From Aurantiochytrium sp. KH105 (lineage: Eukaryota; Sar; Bigyra; Thraustochytrida; Thraustochytriidae): a DNA stretch of 64,000 nt. Positions 17,875 through 29,900 of the stretch are shown piece by piece (position 1 is the stretch's first letter; each line of letters begins with the position of its first letter). Below the pieces are notes generated by a model that was not told the DNA's origin, did not search any database, and worked only from the letters and a program-made list of their open reading frames with translations. Position numbers and translations under genes: made by a program. Location of the stretch: the NCBI GenBank assembly GCA_003116975.1, contig BGKB01000084.1:186001-250000 (forward strand), written 5' to 3'.

Positions 17875-19968
17875 CTAGTGTTGCGTTTCGCGCGTCCGAT
17901 GATCCTTTTCTCTGTCTCGATGACGATGATGGCTTCGTCCTTTACCCTTTGACCGATGGCTCTTTCGCGATCGAGAGCGCGAATACTCCTCGTCCTCGTC
18001 CTCGTCATCCTCGCTTTGCATGTAAAAGTCAGGCGAGTAGATATCCTTTGAAAAGTCGCTGGGCGCAAGCGTGCCCAAACGCGCTTCAACACGTTGACGA
18101 CGCGGTGCGGCAAATTGCTTCTCCAGGTCAACCTCGTCCGAAGAGACACAGCAGAAATATACAGAAGTGACAAGCACGATGAAAACCCCAGTCATCGTGC
18201 TGCCGATAAGTGTGTTGGTAACGCTAATGGATGGCGCCTGAAACGGCCCACGCAGGTCCTCTGTGACCTCGGAAGGGATCGCCGAGGCACTCGTCCTCGC
18301 CGAATTTGGGGCGGAAATTCGCTCGCTACGCACTAGCAAAATGTCCCCCAAGATGCCAGCACTGATCTCTGTAGCAAAGGCTCCTTGCAATATACGAAGA
18401 GTGGTATCGTCATCGCGCAAGACCAAAATCTGACGCGCGTCATCGATTGGATCCAGGTACAGACTTGCCTGCACAATGACGCTTCCAGAACGAACTCCGT
18501 CGATCGAAATCCGCGATGAATTCATGTCGAGAGCTTCGGCAAGGTTCGTAATGATCACGGAACGGAACGCCAACGTGCTGTGGTACGCTGACCGATACGT
18601 GTCGTCAATGAGGATCGTCAATTGCGTGTGGACATACGAGGAGTTATCGACGACCCCGCCTGTGCATTCTGCGGCCACTACGCAAGGCTCGAGCAAGGAG
18701 TCCTCATAGCCAAGCTCGCCCATGTGAATGAATGCGGGTACAAGCGTCTTGTACCAGGCGACCATACCCGCAAGCTTGGTCGTGGAATTTCGCGTCGTGC
18801 CGCGCGCGCCACCTGCAAACTCCTCAACAAAGAGCCGAGACGAGAGCTCGTCGTCAGCGAGGTTATAAGCGCATTCAAGAGACTCCGTGCATGTGTCAGT
18901 AAGAGCGGCGGTTGCGGGGTCGACTTGGTAAACAAGGGATATATCCGTGTTCAACATCATGAGCTCCACGCCATCGTCCGTATCTGACACCCACTGAAAG
19001 GTCGAGGAAGAGTCGTCGACGCCGAAATATGTCACTTCTCGCTCCCAATCCATATCAAGCAAATCGATGTAAAACTGGTTGTCGAGAACGTCATTGCGCT
19101 CCACCCAAATGCCGTCGTTGCCAGATCCATCCGGCGTCGCCGCACCCAGTGTGTGAGCGCCCACCATTGCCACAAGTTCTCGCAGACTCATGCCCATGCG
19201 CGTCACAAAAATTCCAAAAATATGGGCGAAGTCGCCATTGGCGATTGGAAGACGATCGAACTCTACACTCTCGGTCGAGGCGTTCCAGAAACCTGAAGCG
19301 TTGCAATTGGTCGTGTCGATCCTTCCGAATCGAAAGTTTGTCGTCGCTGTTCCATTGTATGACTCCAAGACAGTCGAGGTGATTTCCCCGTCCGCAATAG
19401 TGCGCGCAAAACCAACATCTGTTGCCACGAGACCGGCGTACTGCCAAAAATCAGCTCGTGAGAAACTGTCACGTTTTTCCATTGATGCATAGACTGCAGA
19501 CAGCGCCGCTGTGACAGGTCCAAGCCCACCGTTGCCGGGATCGTCCATCTCCAGACATCCATTCGGCTCGCCATTATCTGCAGTTGCCGAGTACGTTGCA
19601 GAGTCGTGAAAGAGCAATCGCACGGCGCCACCGACCTTGCGTGCGAATTCAATCCCGTCGTAGTTGTAGAAGAAATCAGTCAGCAGCGGGCGGACGACAC
19701 CGCTCAGGTAGTCCGTGGACACATCCGCGTCGCAGCTCGTGCACACGCGAAGGGCCCCGGTGCGAAGAGGGAAAATAGCGCTCACAAAGACTCCCAAAGC
19801 GCACGCCACAAGGCTCTTCAATGCCACGCCTTTTCTGCTGCGACCAGCGCGCGGCGTCCCTGCCCCGCGTGGCCGTCCTCGCGGTCGTCTCCGAGCTCGT
19901 CTGCGCGGTTTCAGGGGTCCTGGGCTTGGCGGCGGTGGCGACGGCGTCCCGGTCGCCATCTCGGCCAT
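17875..19968 (-). CDS. Membrane-anchored haem peroxidase (plant/fungal peroxidase superfamily)
   Basis: This encodes 697 residues. A basic Pro/Arg-rich N-terminus precedes a hydrophobic signal or anchor segment (about 48-67). The peroxidase domain (about 75-430) shows the distal site VRLLFHDSATYS (Arg117, His121) and the proximal haem ligand motif LVAMVGAHTLG (His272). NGCL and GNGGLG blocks resemble the distal calcium-binding region of class I/II enzymes. After a Cys-containing stretch there is a domain at about 440-560 (RSVIITNLAEALDM, SGSVIVQASLYLDP) that resembles SEA-like stalk modules. A transmembrane helix (about 585-607) and a 90-residue cytosolic tail follow, first acidic and then Arg/His-rich. 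It probably reduces H2O2 at the cell surface or in the secretory lumen; the reductant is unknown. It is head-to-head with CFAP54. Confidence 0.88.
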   Translation of the reverse strand: MAEMATGTPSPPPPSPGPLKPRRRARRRPRGRPRGAGTPRAGRSRKGVALKSLVACALGVFVSAIFPLRTGALRVCTSCDADVSTDYLSGVVRPLLTDFFYNYDGIEFARKVGGAVRLLFHDSATYSATADNGEPNGCLEMDDPGNGGLGPVTAALSAVYASMEKRDSFSRADFWQYAGLVATDVGFARTIADGEITSTVLESYNGTATTNFRFGRIDTTNCNASGFWNASTESVEFDRLPIANGDFAHIFGIFVTRMGMSLRELVAMVGAHTLGAATPDGSGNDGIWVERNDVLDNQFYIDLLDMDWEREVTYFGVDDSSSTFQWVSDTDDGVELMMLNTDISLVYQVDPATAALTDTCTESLECAYNLADDELSSRLFVEEFAGGARGTTRNSTTKLAGMVAWYKTLVPAFIHMGELGYEDSLLEPCVVAAECTGGVVDNSSYVHTQLTILIDDTYRSAYHSTLAFRSVIITNLAEALDMNSSRISIDGVRSGSVIVQASLYLDPIDDARQILVLRDDDTTLRILQGAFATEISAGILGDILLVRSERISAPNSARTSASAIPSEVTEDLRGPFQAPSISVTNTLIGSTMTGVFIVLVTSVYFCCVSSDEVDLEKQFAAPRRQRVEARLGTLAPSDFSKDIYSPDFYMQSEDDEDEDEEYSRSRSRKSHRSKGKGRSHHRHRDREKDHRTRETQH

Positions 19969-20908
19969 GATTTACAGCCCGGCGACGCAGCTGGCCGAGC
20001 ACACACGCCTCGACGGCGCAGCGCGCGCGGTCGCCCGCAGGCCAGCTGCCTGCCTGCCGCTCTGCCTGCCTGCCCGCCCGCTCGGCGCGCTCTCCCGCGC
20101 CGCTCCTGGTCTGCGAGGGCGAGCACGCAAGCCCGCGGCGCCCTCTCGTCGGAACCGAGTTTGCCTGCGGCTCGCGCCAGAGGTTCCGAACGTTACGAAG
20201 CTTCGCCCTTTCCAGCTCTTTTGCGTTGCCCAAGTTCCAGATGCTACATGGGACCGTTTCGATGACGAGGCCGCGGCGGCAGCCCCCATGGCGCTCGGGT
20301 GGATTGACGCTCTCTCTCCTTTTCGGGTCACCGCCTTTTTCGGGTTGGCTTGCTGGTCTTGAGCGTAGCATAGACTGGCGGCATTGGTGGCCGACCGGCC
20401 GGCCGGCCATCCCGTCGCGTAGCGTTGTCTCTCTCAAGAGAGAAGGCACGACTACAAAGTGAGCAACAACGTTCTGCAAGTTTCCAAGCAAGTTTCCAAG
20501 CAAGTTGGCAAGCAAGCAAGCAAGCAAGCAAGCAATAGTCCAGGCAAGTCAGGCTAGCCTAGCAAGCTAGCAAGAAGAACCGCCTCTTTTTACTGTTGAT
20601 CCTCTCCGCCAGCAAGAGTAACTTGTGACAAACAAGCTATCATATCAGTCTGCCCGCCGGCGCGCCGGCGTCTCTCCTGCGCGGGGCAGGTGCCGGCCGA
20701 TTAAAAGGACCGCATCTTGCAACCCTTTGACGATAAACTCTGGGCGAACGAGCATAAAAAAGAGACCTCGGACGACCAGGAACTTAACAACCTGTCTCAA
20801 CTTCACCTCGACTCCACGTTGACCAAACTCCCTTGCTCATTTCGCACATCGTGCAGACATTTCGGACGAGCACAGCGCGAGAAAGGTGAACTCGAAACCT
20901 AAGCCACA
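19969..20908. promoter_or_regulatory. Shared upstream region of peroxidase and CFAP54 genes
   Basis: This is a 940-bp region between two head-to-head starts. It contains GC-rich sequence near the peroxidase and a repetitive stretch at about 20476-20534, where AAGTTTCCAAGC units grade into a GCAA tetranucleotide array. The part near CFAP54 is less GC-rich. No gene is recognised. Confidence 0.5.
20476..20534. repeat. AAGTTTCCAAGC and GCAA short tandem repeats
   Basis: Two copies of a 12-mer (AAGTTTCCAAGC) and a degenerate third copy run directly into a GCAA tetranucleotide array of about seven units. The block lies about 375 bp upstream of the CFAP54 start. Confidence 0.85.
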
Positions 20909-23900
20909 ATGGCAGGCGCTGGCCTCTCGGCGCTGGAGCGCTTTCAGCATTCTGTCAAGGAAGGACTCGAGCGCATTCGCAACATAGATAACTTTACATG
21001 CACTGCAGGGCCTGAGGCTGCGAACGCAAGGGCGTGTGCTGTCGCTGACATCGAAGTTGCCGTCCAGCACGCGAATCGAGATGTCGTTCGCCCAAAAAGT
21101 CGCGCTGTTCTTGCCACAAACCTTATGGACCTGGGCAAAAAATTGGCTGCTCTTGGGGAATTCAAAGCTGCTGTCTCCGTTGGCTTCGAGCCCGCTGCGG
21201 TTCTCACCAAAAGGTGGCGCGATCGAGCTCAGTCCAAGCTCTTGGCAGCCAAAACCTGGGCGCAATACCTCGAAAAAGGCTTTGCTTTTGGGAAAGCTTC
21301 GCCAAAACTTCCTCTTGCCAAAGAAAACCACGTGCAAGACATTGCTGCCAAAGCTCTCGACTTTCTTCGCGAAGTACACCAGGAAATTCAGACGCAAGCC
21401 AAGCACGAAGAATTGTACTGGCTCACTCATAATGCTGCACAGCTCTGCCTTGCAATATGTGAGCCCATGGTCGTTCTCGGTTTTGCTGAAAAAGTCCGCA
21501 AAGACGCCCTCTTTGCAATTCTTTCGGTCGAAGACCAGCTACCTCTTTGCGCGACCAAGTTTTTGCCTCTTCGTGAGAAACTCTACGTCTTGGCTTGGAC
21601 CATTTACGAGTTACTTGGGAATGTGAAAGCTGCCAAGGACGTGGCGCACCGTTTTGGAGCGCAGCTCGACGAATTGAGAGCCGACGAAATGCAAGCCGAA
21701 CCCGTTCCCGAGGAGATTCTCAGAGCTTTAGACCACGCGCAGCGCCTTGTGACCACAGCCATGGCAAAGTTTGATCTAATGTCAGTCCAGGATGCGCACG
21801 AGGCTGAGACCCAAGTTCCCGACATTCTGCGTAACGCACTCGGCATTGACCTTGCTGCTGACACTGAGATGAACAGCGTATGGCTCCAGGGACCGCCCGC
21901 TGCAGAACGTCTCGAAAGCCTCGCGAGTATGATCGCCATCTCAGGGACACGCCCGCTGCGCGCGAACGCCTCGGCTGTCCATGATGCGGGAGCAGCAGAC
22001 TTGAGTGGATATGTTTTCGTTCTGCCATATCTCGAGCGCGCGCTTGGCATTTGTCTCGATCAAGTGCTCCCTGCGAAAGTATCGAGCCCAGCTGATGATT
22101 CGGAGAGCGCAAGAGATGATGCTGCTGATGATGAAATTGATGATGATGAGAAAACCAACGCTCGAGGCAAAGAAAACCTCGACGAGATCAAGAATGCTCT
22201 CTCATCCAGTTCAGGTGCGCCATCTTCTTCTCCTTCACCTTCCGCATCGCTCCCTGCCCAGGCCTGTGTGAGCCTCGCCGCATCCTTGATTAAGTTCGGA
22301 TGCTTCTCAGGCGCAGCGCTTATTTTGCGCGCGCTCGCCCGCAAAGACGTATCATGCTCTCTTTGTCAGATTCAGGCTGCCAAGCTCGAGACCTTGCGTA
22401 TCATCGCCCTTACGAGCATGCAGCTTCGCGGTGAGGGCAACTCCGATGCAACTGGACATAATGGCACTGAGCTTTTGACGAGCTTGGGCTTTCACGAGAC
22501 CGCAGATGCCCTTCTCGTCTCTGGCGAAATGGCCGAGGTCGAAGGAAGGCTGATTTATGTTAATTCGATCCGTGTGCTGGCTCGTACGCTCCGGGCTCAC
22601 GCATCAACGCTGCGCTGCGCCGACCCTGACCTCTTGCACGACGCTGCTCTTTTCCTATGGTCGCCGTTTTGTACAGCCATGCTCGACACTGTGTCCAGCT
22701 GCTCGCCCGATACGCCGCTCAACCCGACGCTCATTGAAGTCACGACTGAAGTTCTCGACTGCGCGCACTTTGTCGTGCTCACGTGTGACGTAGAAGATGC
22801 GCTCTTGCGAGCTATAATTGCAGTTCGCTATGCTACTTTTTTGCATACACGCGACGTTGAAGACTCAAGGTCGGCATTGCAAATCTTGCGCCGAGGCCTT
22901 CAGTCGCTCGATGTTCAGCGCGGGGAACTTTGTGCTGCCGACGGCATGGCTTCGTTGACTGCCAAGGAAAAAGCTCTTCGCGGGCACCCTTCTGCCGGAA
23001 CGCTCGCTTCGCTTGCATCGATTCACTGCGACATGCTTTGTCTTCTTTTTGAGATTGAATTCGATCTCGCGTTTCACGAAGAAGTTGCACATTCTCGAGT
23101 CGCATCGTCAATTGGTGCAAAGTTGCGATCCACAGAGCAGCGCCTTTCTGCGGAAGTTCGTCACAACAAGTACGCGAGGGCTCTGCTCTGCGCGGTCTCC
23201 CTCTCTCGTCGGGAGCAAGATGATTACGGGGAGAAAGCTAAAATTCTCACGACGGCTAGCAAACTCCTTGCGGAGGCCGTTGCTCAGGAAGAGTCCCTTT
23301 TGCAGCAGGCGATGAGCGAGAAACACGTTGAAGGGGAGAGCGTAATTGAGGAAAAGGAATCCCCCGTGCCGAGTCTCAGGATAGTATCTAGAACGGCATC
23401 TTCAATCGAGATCAAGGTCTGCCCTCCTGTCAAGCCAGGCAAGCTCGCTCCTCACCACTACGTTATCTTCGGCAAGACGGCTGGGTCGGGCACCGAAGTG
23501 AGCACGACCAATACAGATCTCGTCAATATGGGCGTTCCATTCATGGCGTGCAAGCAAGACCCCGCGCGTCCCTTTTCTGTGTTTGTGACTGACCTTGTCC
23601 CCAATGAGACGTATGTTTTCGCCGCCGCGGCTTTTGACGAAAAACATCAAATTCTAGGTGGCGGCATTGGCCCAACCACGATGGAAGTGCAGACACTTTG
23701 CCCCTTGGCCCTCATCGAGTGTTACGGAGCGGTGGCAGTTCTTGCCTTTGAAAGTATCCGTTCTGTTGTGACGGGCTCCGCGCGGGACTTCCAAGCTCTT
23801 CACAAGTCCATCAAGGACCAGGTCAATGTCTGCAAACAGGCGTGCAGGGCGGCCTGTGCATACGTTGTAAACGCCTTTGTTGCTTCGGAGCGTCCTGGGC

Positions 23901-26900
23901 CCCTCTGGATGCGCGAGCCGGTCGACGACTTTTGGCTTGTACGCGAAGAGCTCGTTGCTGCGCCGCAACCCTCGCTGCAGGCCTTTGTGAAAGCGACACT
24001 TCTCCTGCACAGACTCGACAAAGACCCGCGAGCCTTGTGGAAGACTTCAGCCTCGTACAGCTCTCTCGTGAGATTTGACGTGACGCGAAGCGCGGTGGAC
24101 CAAAGCGCCGGGCTGTGTCTGCACATTCAGCTTCTCGCTCTTGCTCTTCACGCGACGTGCGGCTTGCAAGACAACACGCTGATTCTGCAGACGTGCAGCA
24201 GAATGTATAATGACCTGCAAGAATTGTTCGCGCTGCGACGCCCGCTTGCGGGGACCCTTCGCGCGCTGATTGCAGCACAATTTGCAATGCGCCAGATTCC
24301 TCAGCTCATGTGGACAGAAGACATCTGCACCATGTACGCTTTCTGTTCTTACCAGATTCTCCGATACACCTCAGCAAGCCAGAAAGACTCTTTGGCACAT
24401 GTTGCCCTCTTGACGACGGACGCGCGAGACGAGACGACCTCTGGCGCAGAAGATGACAGTGGGGACGCTCCGCAAGAAGAAGATGAACTTGAGGACATGC
24501 CCGAGGAGGCTTGGCACGTGACGCGCACGATGCTCGAAAAACACCAAGTCCAGCATGCATTGGCTACCAAAATGCGAATGGAGCTCATCGACACATCCAT
24601 GGCGCCCCTCAAGACGCTTGCAAAGATTCACGTAGCCATTCGAAACAATCATTCCTTCACGGAGCCCGCATCATCTGACGAGGGGACAGGCGCAGGCGAC
24701 GAATCTACAGACCACTCGGCCACGGAAAGTCATACTTTAGGTATTGACGAGCAGGTTCTCGTCTGTCTTTCGCGGGCTCGAGCTGCTGCAAGCAAAGAAA
24801 AGAAAGGGGCTCTCTTGCGTCATGCCTGGGGGCTTCTTGCTGTGGCTGGCGCTGAAGAAACCTTTGACTACCTTCAGCTCATGGCAATGGTCTGCAGAGC
24901 AAGTCTCAGTGCCAGTGGGTGCGACACAGCGAACTGGGCAGACGAAGCTCAACACGTACTCTGGGACCTCGATCCAGCGTGTGCTGCCCATGCTCGACCT
25001 TTTGTACGTGACGTGCTCTGGGAAGAGCGTTACGAAAACGTTGCCCCCATTGAGGCGACGGCCGCGCTCGCGCCACCACTTTCGACAACACCGGACCCGC
25101 TTGGCATCGGAGACATCGAGATTCTCCAAAACAGAATGGAAGAGCTTCTCGCAATCGTCAATGCAGACCTTGTTAATAGCGCGCGAGACGACGTCGAGAA
25201 TGGCGATGGTGAGGGTCATGACGAGAATGGGGAAAAGGAGCCAAGCGACGAAGCATCGACAAAAGAGAACAAGGACGAGGACGACATGGACGCGGAAGAC
25301 GAAGAGCAAAAGGCGGCTCGCGAGGCAGAGCGCGAAGTAGCAAAGACGGAGATTAATGCTTTGAGAAGTCAGCTCGACATCCTCGAGAGACGCGCGCGGT
25401 TGTTGGCCGCGGCTGCCCAAACTACGGGATCCACAGCGCCGCAGGATGCAAAAGCGCAGCTTGCCATGCTCGCAGAATTTGAGCGTATTCGGGCGCTTTG
25501 TTTATACAAGAAATGGCTCGCAGTGGATTGGAGTCTCATCCACGCCAAGGATGCCAAAATCAATTTCGATGATCCCGGGGAAGGACGTCTCGTGGAAGGG
25601 GTTCTTGACGAAGGTCCTCGTACGGATTTACGCTGGTTGCCCATCAAGGATAGCGCAAGCGGCGCGGTTCCGCCCACAGTCCCACGTCTACGTCCTCTCC
25701 CCAATAATCTCTCTGAAGGCGATGAGTTTGGCGAAGAAGACGAAGAGGAAGACGAGGAAGGAGGCTCAAGTCTTGGCGAGGGCGTGGATGCTCGGCATTC
25801 CAAGATGAGTGCCGAGGCAGAAGCACTGACCAAGGCGCATGATGCAGCCAAGGCTGCTTTTAAGGAGGCCTACGAGGATACGCCTCGCTTACTTCATTAT
25901 CTCGCACGAGCCATGTCTCGAGCCAGATGGGGACAGGCGTGGCGCCAGGTCGAAGGTATTGGCAAATTGATGTGGAATGTCCTTGAATTTGCCTGGATCA
26001 CGCCAACGCAATTCACTGAAGACGCCGTGTGCGAAGCTGCGCTCGTTCCTGCACTTCGTACAAAGCTACAGCTTGCAAGACAAGAGGAGGCCAATCGTAG
26101 CACAGATGCGGACAGTGGGCAGAACGAGGATGGCGTTGAGAGCGACCATCTGGGAAAGTCAGGTCGCGCGGGCGCGTCCGGAGATCAAGACGGCAACGAG
26201 GACACTGATGGGCCTTCTCTTGCGCCCAAGGTTGAAGCCGGTTGCTACGATTGGCGCCCTGTCTTCCGCGCCGGTGTCGCCATTGTGGAAATGCTCGAGA
26301 GCTGCGGGGCTCAGGCTCGAAAGAGACGTGGCTCGAGCGCACGGTCACAGCGATTTGTCTGCGACGCATGGTGGGCGTCTCGGATGGTCGGTTTTGCAGT
26401 GCAGGTTCTTTGTCATCTCAAGCGCTGGCCGCAACTCATCGTGCTTGGACGCCGCTTTGTTGCAGCTGTTGACAACACGGAAGCCCTCGTAAGCCAGGTG
26501 CTCCCCCTCGTCGTTCTGGCACAGTCAAACCTCTCTCAGGCGGCAGATGCGGAAGCACAACGGGTGCGAGGTGCTCTCGATGCTTGTGTGGCAAGCTGGC
26601 AGGAATCACAGCGCAAGAAGAAGCGCCGCAAACCTGCTCGCAAAGCCCCGAGTAGCGCGACTGAAGCTCCGCTTTCGGACGCCGAACAAGGGTATCTTGC
26701 GGAGAAGTCTGCTCTCGAGTCGAGTCTGGCTGCGTGTGAATCACGCCTTGAGAAACTGAAAACAATGGAGCTAGAGGTTGCACGGATGCAGCAAAATCTA
26801 ACACGCGACAAGAGCACGTCCGCAGAAGCTCTCGAGACTGCGCAGGCGCTTGGAAAGCGCGCTCTTTTGCAATTTTTGACGCCAGAATCAGAGGGTCTTG

Positions 26901-29900
26901 CGCTCTTGGCACCCGTTCCAGGCCTTGGGACGCGTCGAACCCGTACGCAGCGCACGCAGCGAAGCCCGCGCTCTGTAGTGAGCAAATCATCCCGCTTTAG
27001 TCGCCGTACGCGGCTCAACGATGGCGCAAGTGTGCTGTCCAAGTTCACGAATGAACCGGAGGCGGATCCGGACGCAGAGCTCGGACTCTCAGGAGCCAAC
27101 GTCAAGGAAGCGATTCAGGCTTACGTCAAAGCTGTGCAGATTATGCGGCAGAAACAAGAAACCACGCTGCTCGCACAGGCCTTGCTTGAACTCGGCAATC
27201 TTCACGCCGCACAAGGAGGTGTGGCTGGGTGGGCTGCAGCGCGCACTGCCTGGACCGATGCCGTTGACGCCGTCCTGCAAGACGTAAACAGTGTTTCGTC
27301 CTGGGAAAGAATTCTAGAGTCGGCGGCGAAAACCCCGACGTCTGTGTCAAAATGGACTCCCAAGGAGAACCTTGCCAGCTGCGCAGAGCTTACAATGTGC
27401 CAGTCGCTCCTTGCCCGCTTTGGCGCGCGTGCCTGCGTTCTGGCAGCAACAAGTTGCGCGAAACTTGCCCAATTCTCATTTACGGGCGACGTCGACAAGA
27501 CCATGAAGCACCTCCGTCTCGGAGGATGGCTCTTTGCATGTTTGCTAAGCGCCTCCATCGAGCATCCTGTGCGAACGTGCGATTATGCCTCGTATCAGGT
27601 GCGAGAGCTCATGCCGGGTCTCGATCGCGCGCTCTTCAACTTCCAGGCGGTGCGCAAGACTGCAATTCTTGAGGCCCTTGGCCATATTGCCCGCGAGCTT
27701 TCACGAAGCAGTCGACAGGCAGACAACTTGCTTTCTCTTCCAATCGCAAGTCTTTTGGAGTACGCTGGCAGGCAGTGGTGCCTTTCGGCCTCTGTTGTGC
27801 TGGAGTCGCATCTTATTCGCTCCACCGCACTGACACAGCTTGGACTCGTGCGTGAAAGTGGTCTCGCACTTCGCGCCGTACTTCTCGGCGCAGATTTCCC
27901 GGTTGATGAGAGTGAACTCCTCCGTTCATCCGCTGAGCTACACCAAGCATCGAGTGCCGCCGACGAGCCTCAGGATGCCGACGAAGTGCTCGCAAATTTG
28001 CAAATGCAGCGTGAGGCCCACAGCGTGCAATTTGCTTTGACGAGCAACGAGGCACCGTGGTCACGTGCCAATCGTGATGGACTCCGATCGCTTGTCACGC
28101 TTGGTCCAGAGACTGAGCCCATTCCTTGGGTTTCCAAAGCCTTGGGCCCACGTCTGATGGAAAGCTTGCGCGTATGTCGCGCTCGACTCGTTTGCCGCGT
28201 CCTCTCGTTCTGGCCGCCGTCGACACGTGCGGAATCGGAGGGCGAAGAGGATGCTCCACTTTCCCGCAACGAGCTTCTCGAGGCTACGCTCAAGCTTCTT
28301 GACCCGCAGCTTTCGGAAGTTTTCGCGCAGGAGTTTACAGATAAAGAGACCGAGCCCGACGCGGACGGCGCCGAGACTCTGGTCTCATCGCGCGACTCGA
28401 TGTTGCAAGTTGCCAAGGCGAGCTCAGCCGAAGTACTGACTTGTGCGGCAGACATTCTCCTCGCGCAAGGCAAGGCGCGAACCACAATTCGTTGGGCATC
28501 CATCTGCCTCGAAGCACTTGCCTCGAGTCGTTCTGTCGGTGATACCGCATCGAACGATGTCGATGCTGATTCATCCAGACTCAATATTCACGCCTGGTTG
28601 CATTTGCGCTTCAGCCTTTTAAGGTCTGCAGAGCTCCTCGGCTCTCCGGAGAGTGTGCTGGCCGCGAGTCACTCTCTTGATCATGATTGCGAAGTGAATG
28701 CGGAGAGCGATGTTCGCCGAGAGGCAATGGTTCGCCGTGCAGAGGCACTGGCTCGTCTCGGAAGCCTCCAGGAAGCTGCCAGAGTTGCCCACACGGCAAT
28801 CATCGCCTCAGCAGAGGTTCGAGACTTGACGTATGTGAAAGCGATTGTCATTGCAAAGCAGGCTCACGCCGCTTGGATACGTTGCTCGAATCAGCAAGCC
28901 TCTGAGGCGGAATCTGGTGAGAGCGACGACATCGAAGAGGCGTCCATTCAAGCTGCATACACTTCCGCACAGGCTGCACTCGGAGCGATTGGCTTTTTTG
29001 AGCCCAAAGAGGCAAGTCCTCGGACTAGGCAGACGCTATACACGGATCTCATCGCCGCATATGCCATTGTCGCGCGCTACCATGCGGAGGAAGAGCGCTC
29101 GTGTGGCATTTTGCAAGACGCGCTTGACACCGTGGCTGTTTCACTGATCCCTCTTCCCTGGTTGAAGAGCGAGGCGATGCTCCTGAATGCGCTTTTGCAG
29201 GAGTCTACCGTGGAGGCCGAGGCAGAGGTGGAGAAGGCTCTGGTGGCATGCGCCGAACTTGCTTGCGAAGCGCAGGGAACGACGCTCGATCTAGGCCGCC
29301 GCGCCTGCACCCGGCTTGGTGCGGCTGCTGGGGCGTCGCAATGGCTGCGTGCAGCAGAATGTCTTGGCTCAGGGTTCGCTCGTCTTGGCGCACAACTGAG
29401 TGAATTTGCAAGAGGCGTCAGCAGCGTTGCAGATACCGAAGAAGCCAGTGTGAGAGCGCGTGAGATGGACCCATTTTTCGCCGACACATTTGCCCAAGAG
29501 GTCGGTCTGCAAGGTCTCATTTGCAGACTTCAGCGCGAGATATTCGGACGAGCTGTGGGCCTCGACCTCGAGCGACATGAGCGGATTCGTGCACTTTACG
29601 CGTATCTGAGCGCAGCTGACGATGCTTTCCGCGAGAGCTTTATGGTCGCTGCGACAGTACTTCCTGTCCGAGACGATGCGTCTCCAGAGGACGATGGCGG
29701 AGAGATGTCCGTGCCTGACGGTCTCGTTGCAGCCCAGTGGGTCCGGGACAAGGCCATTGATGCCAAGAATGTCGATTTGATTCTCTTGCGCCCGGGGCGC
29801 GCTGTCCCAATTCGAAAATCGATGCCTTTTGCAAGCGTTCGAGAGGTTCGCGATGACCTTTCCCATGCAAAGCGTATGAACGACTCGTCGTTGCTTGGAG

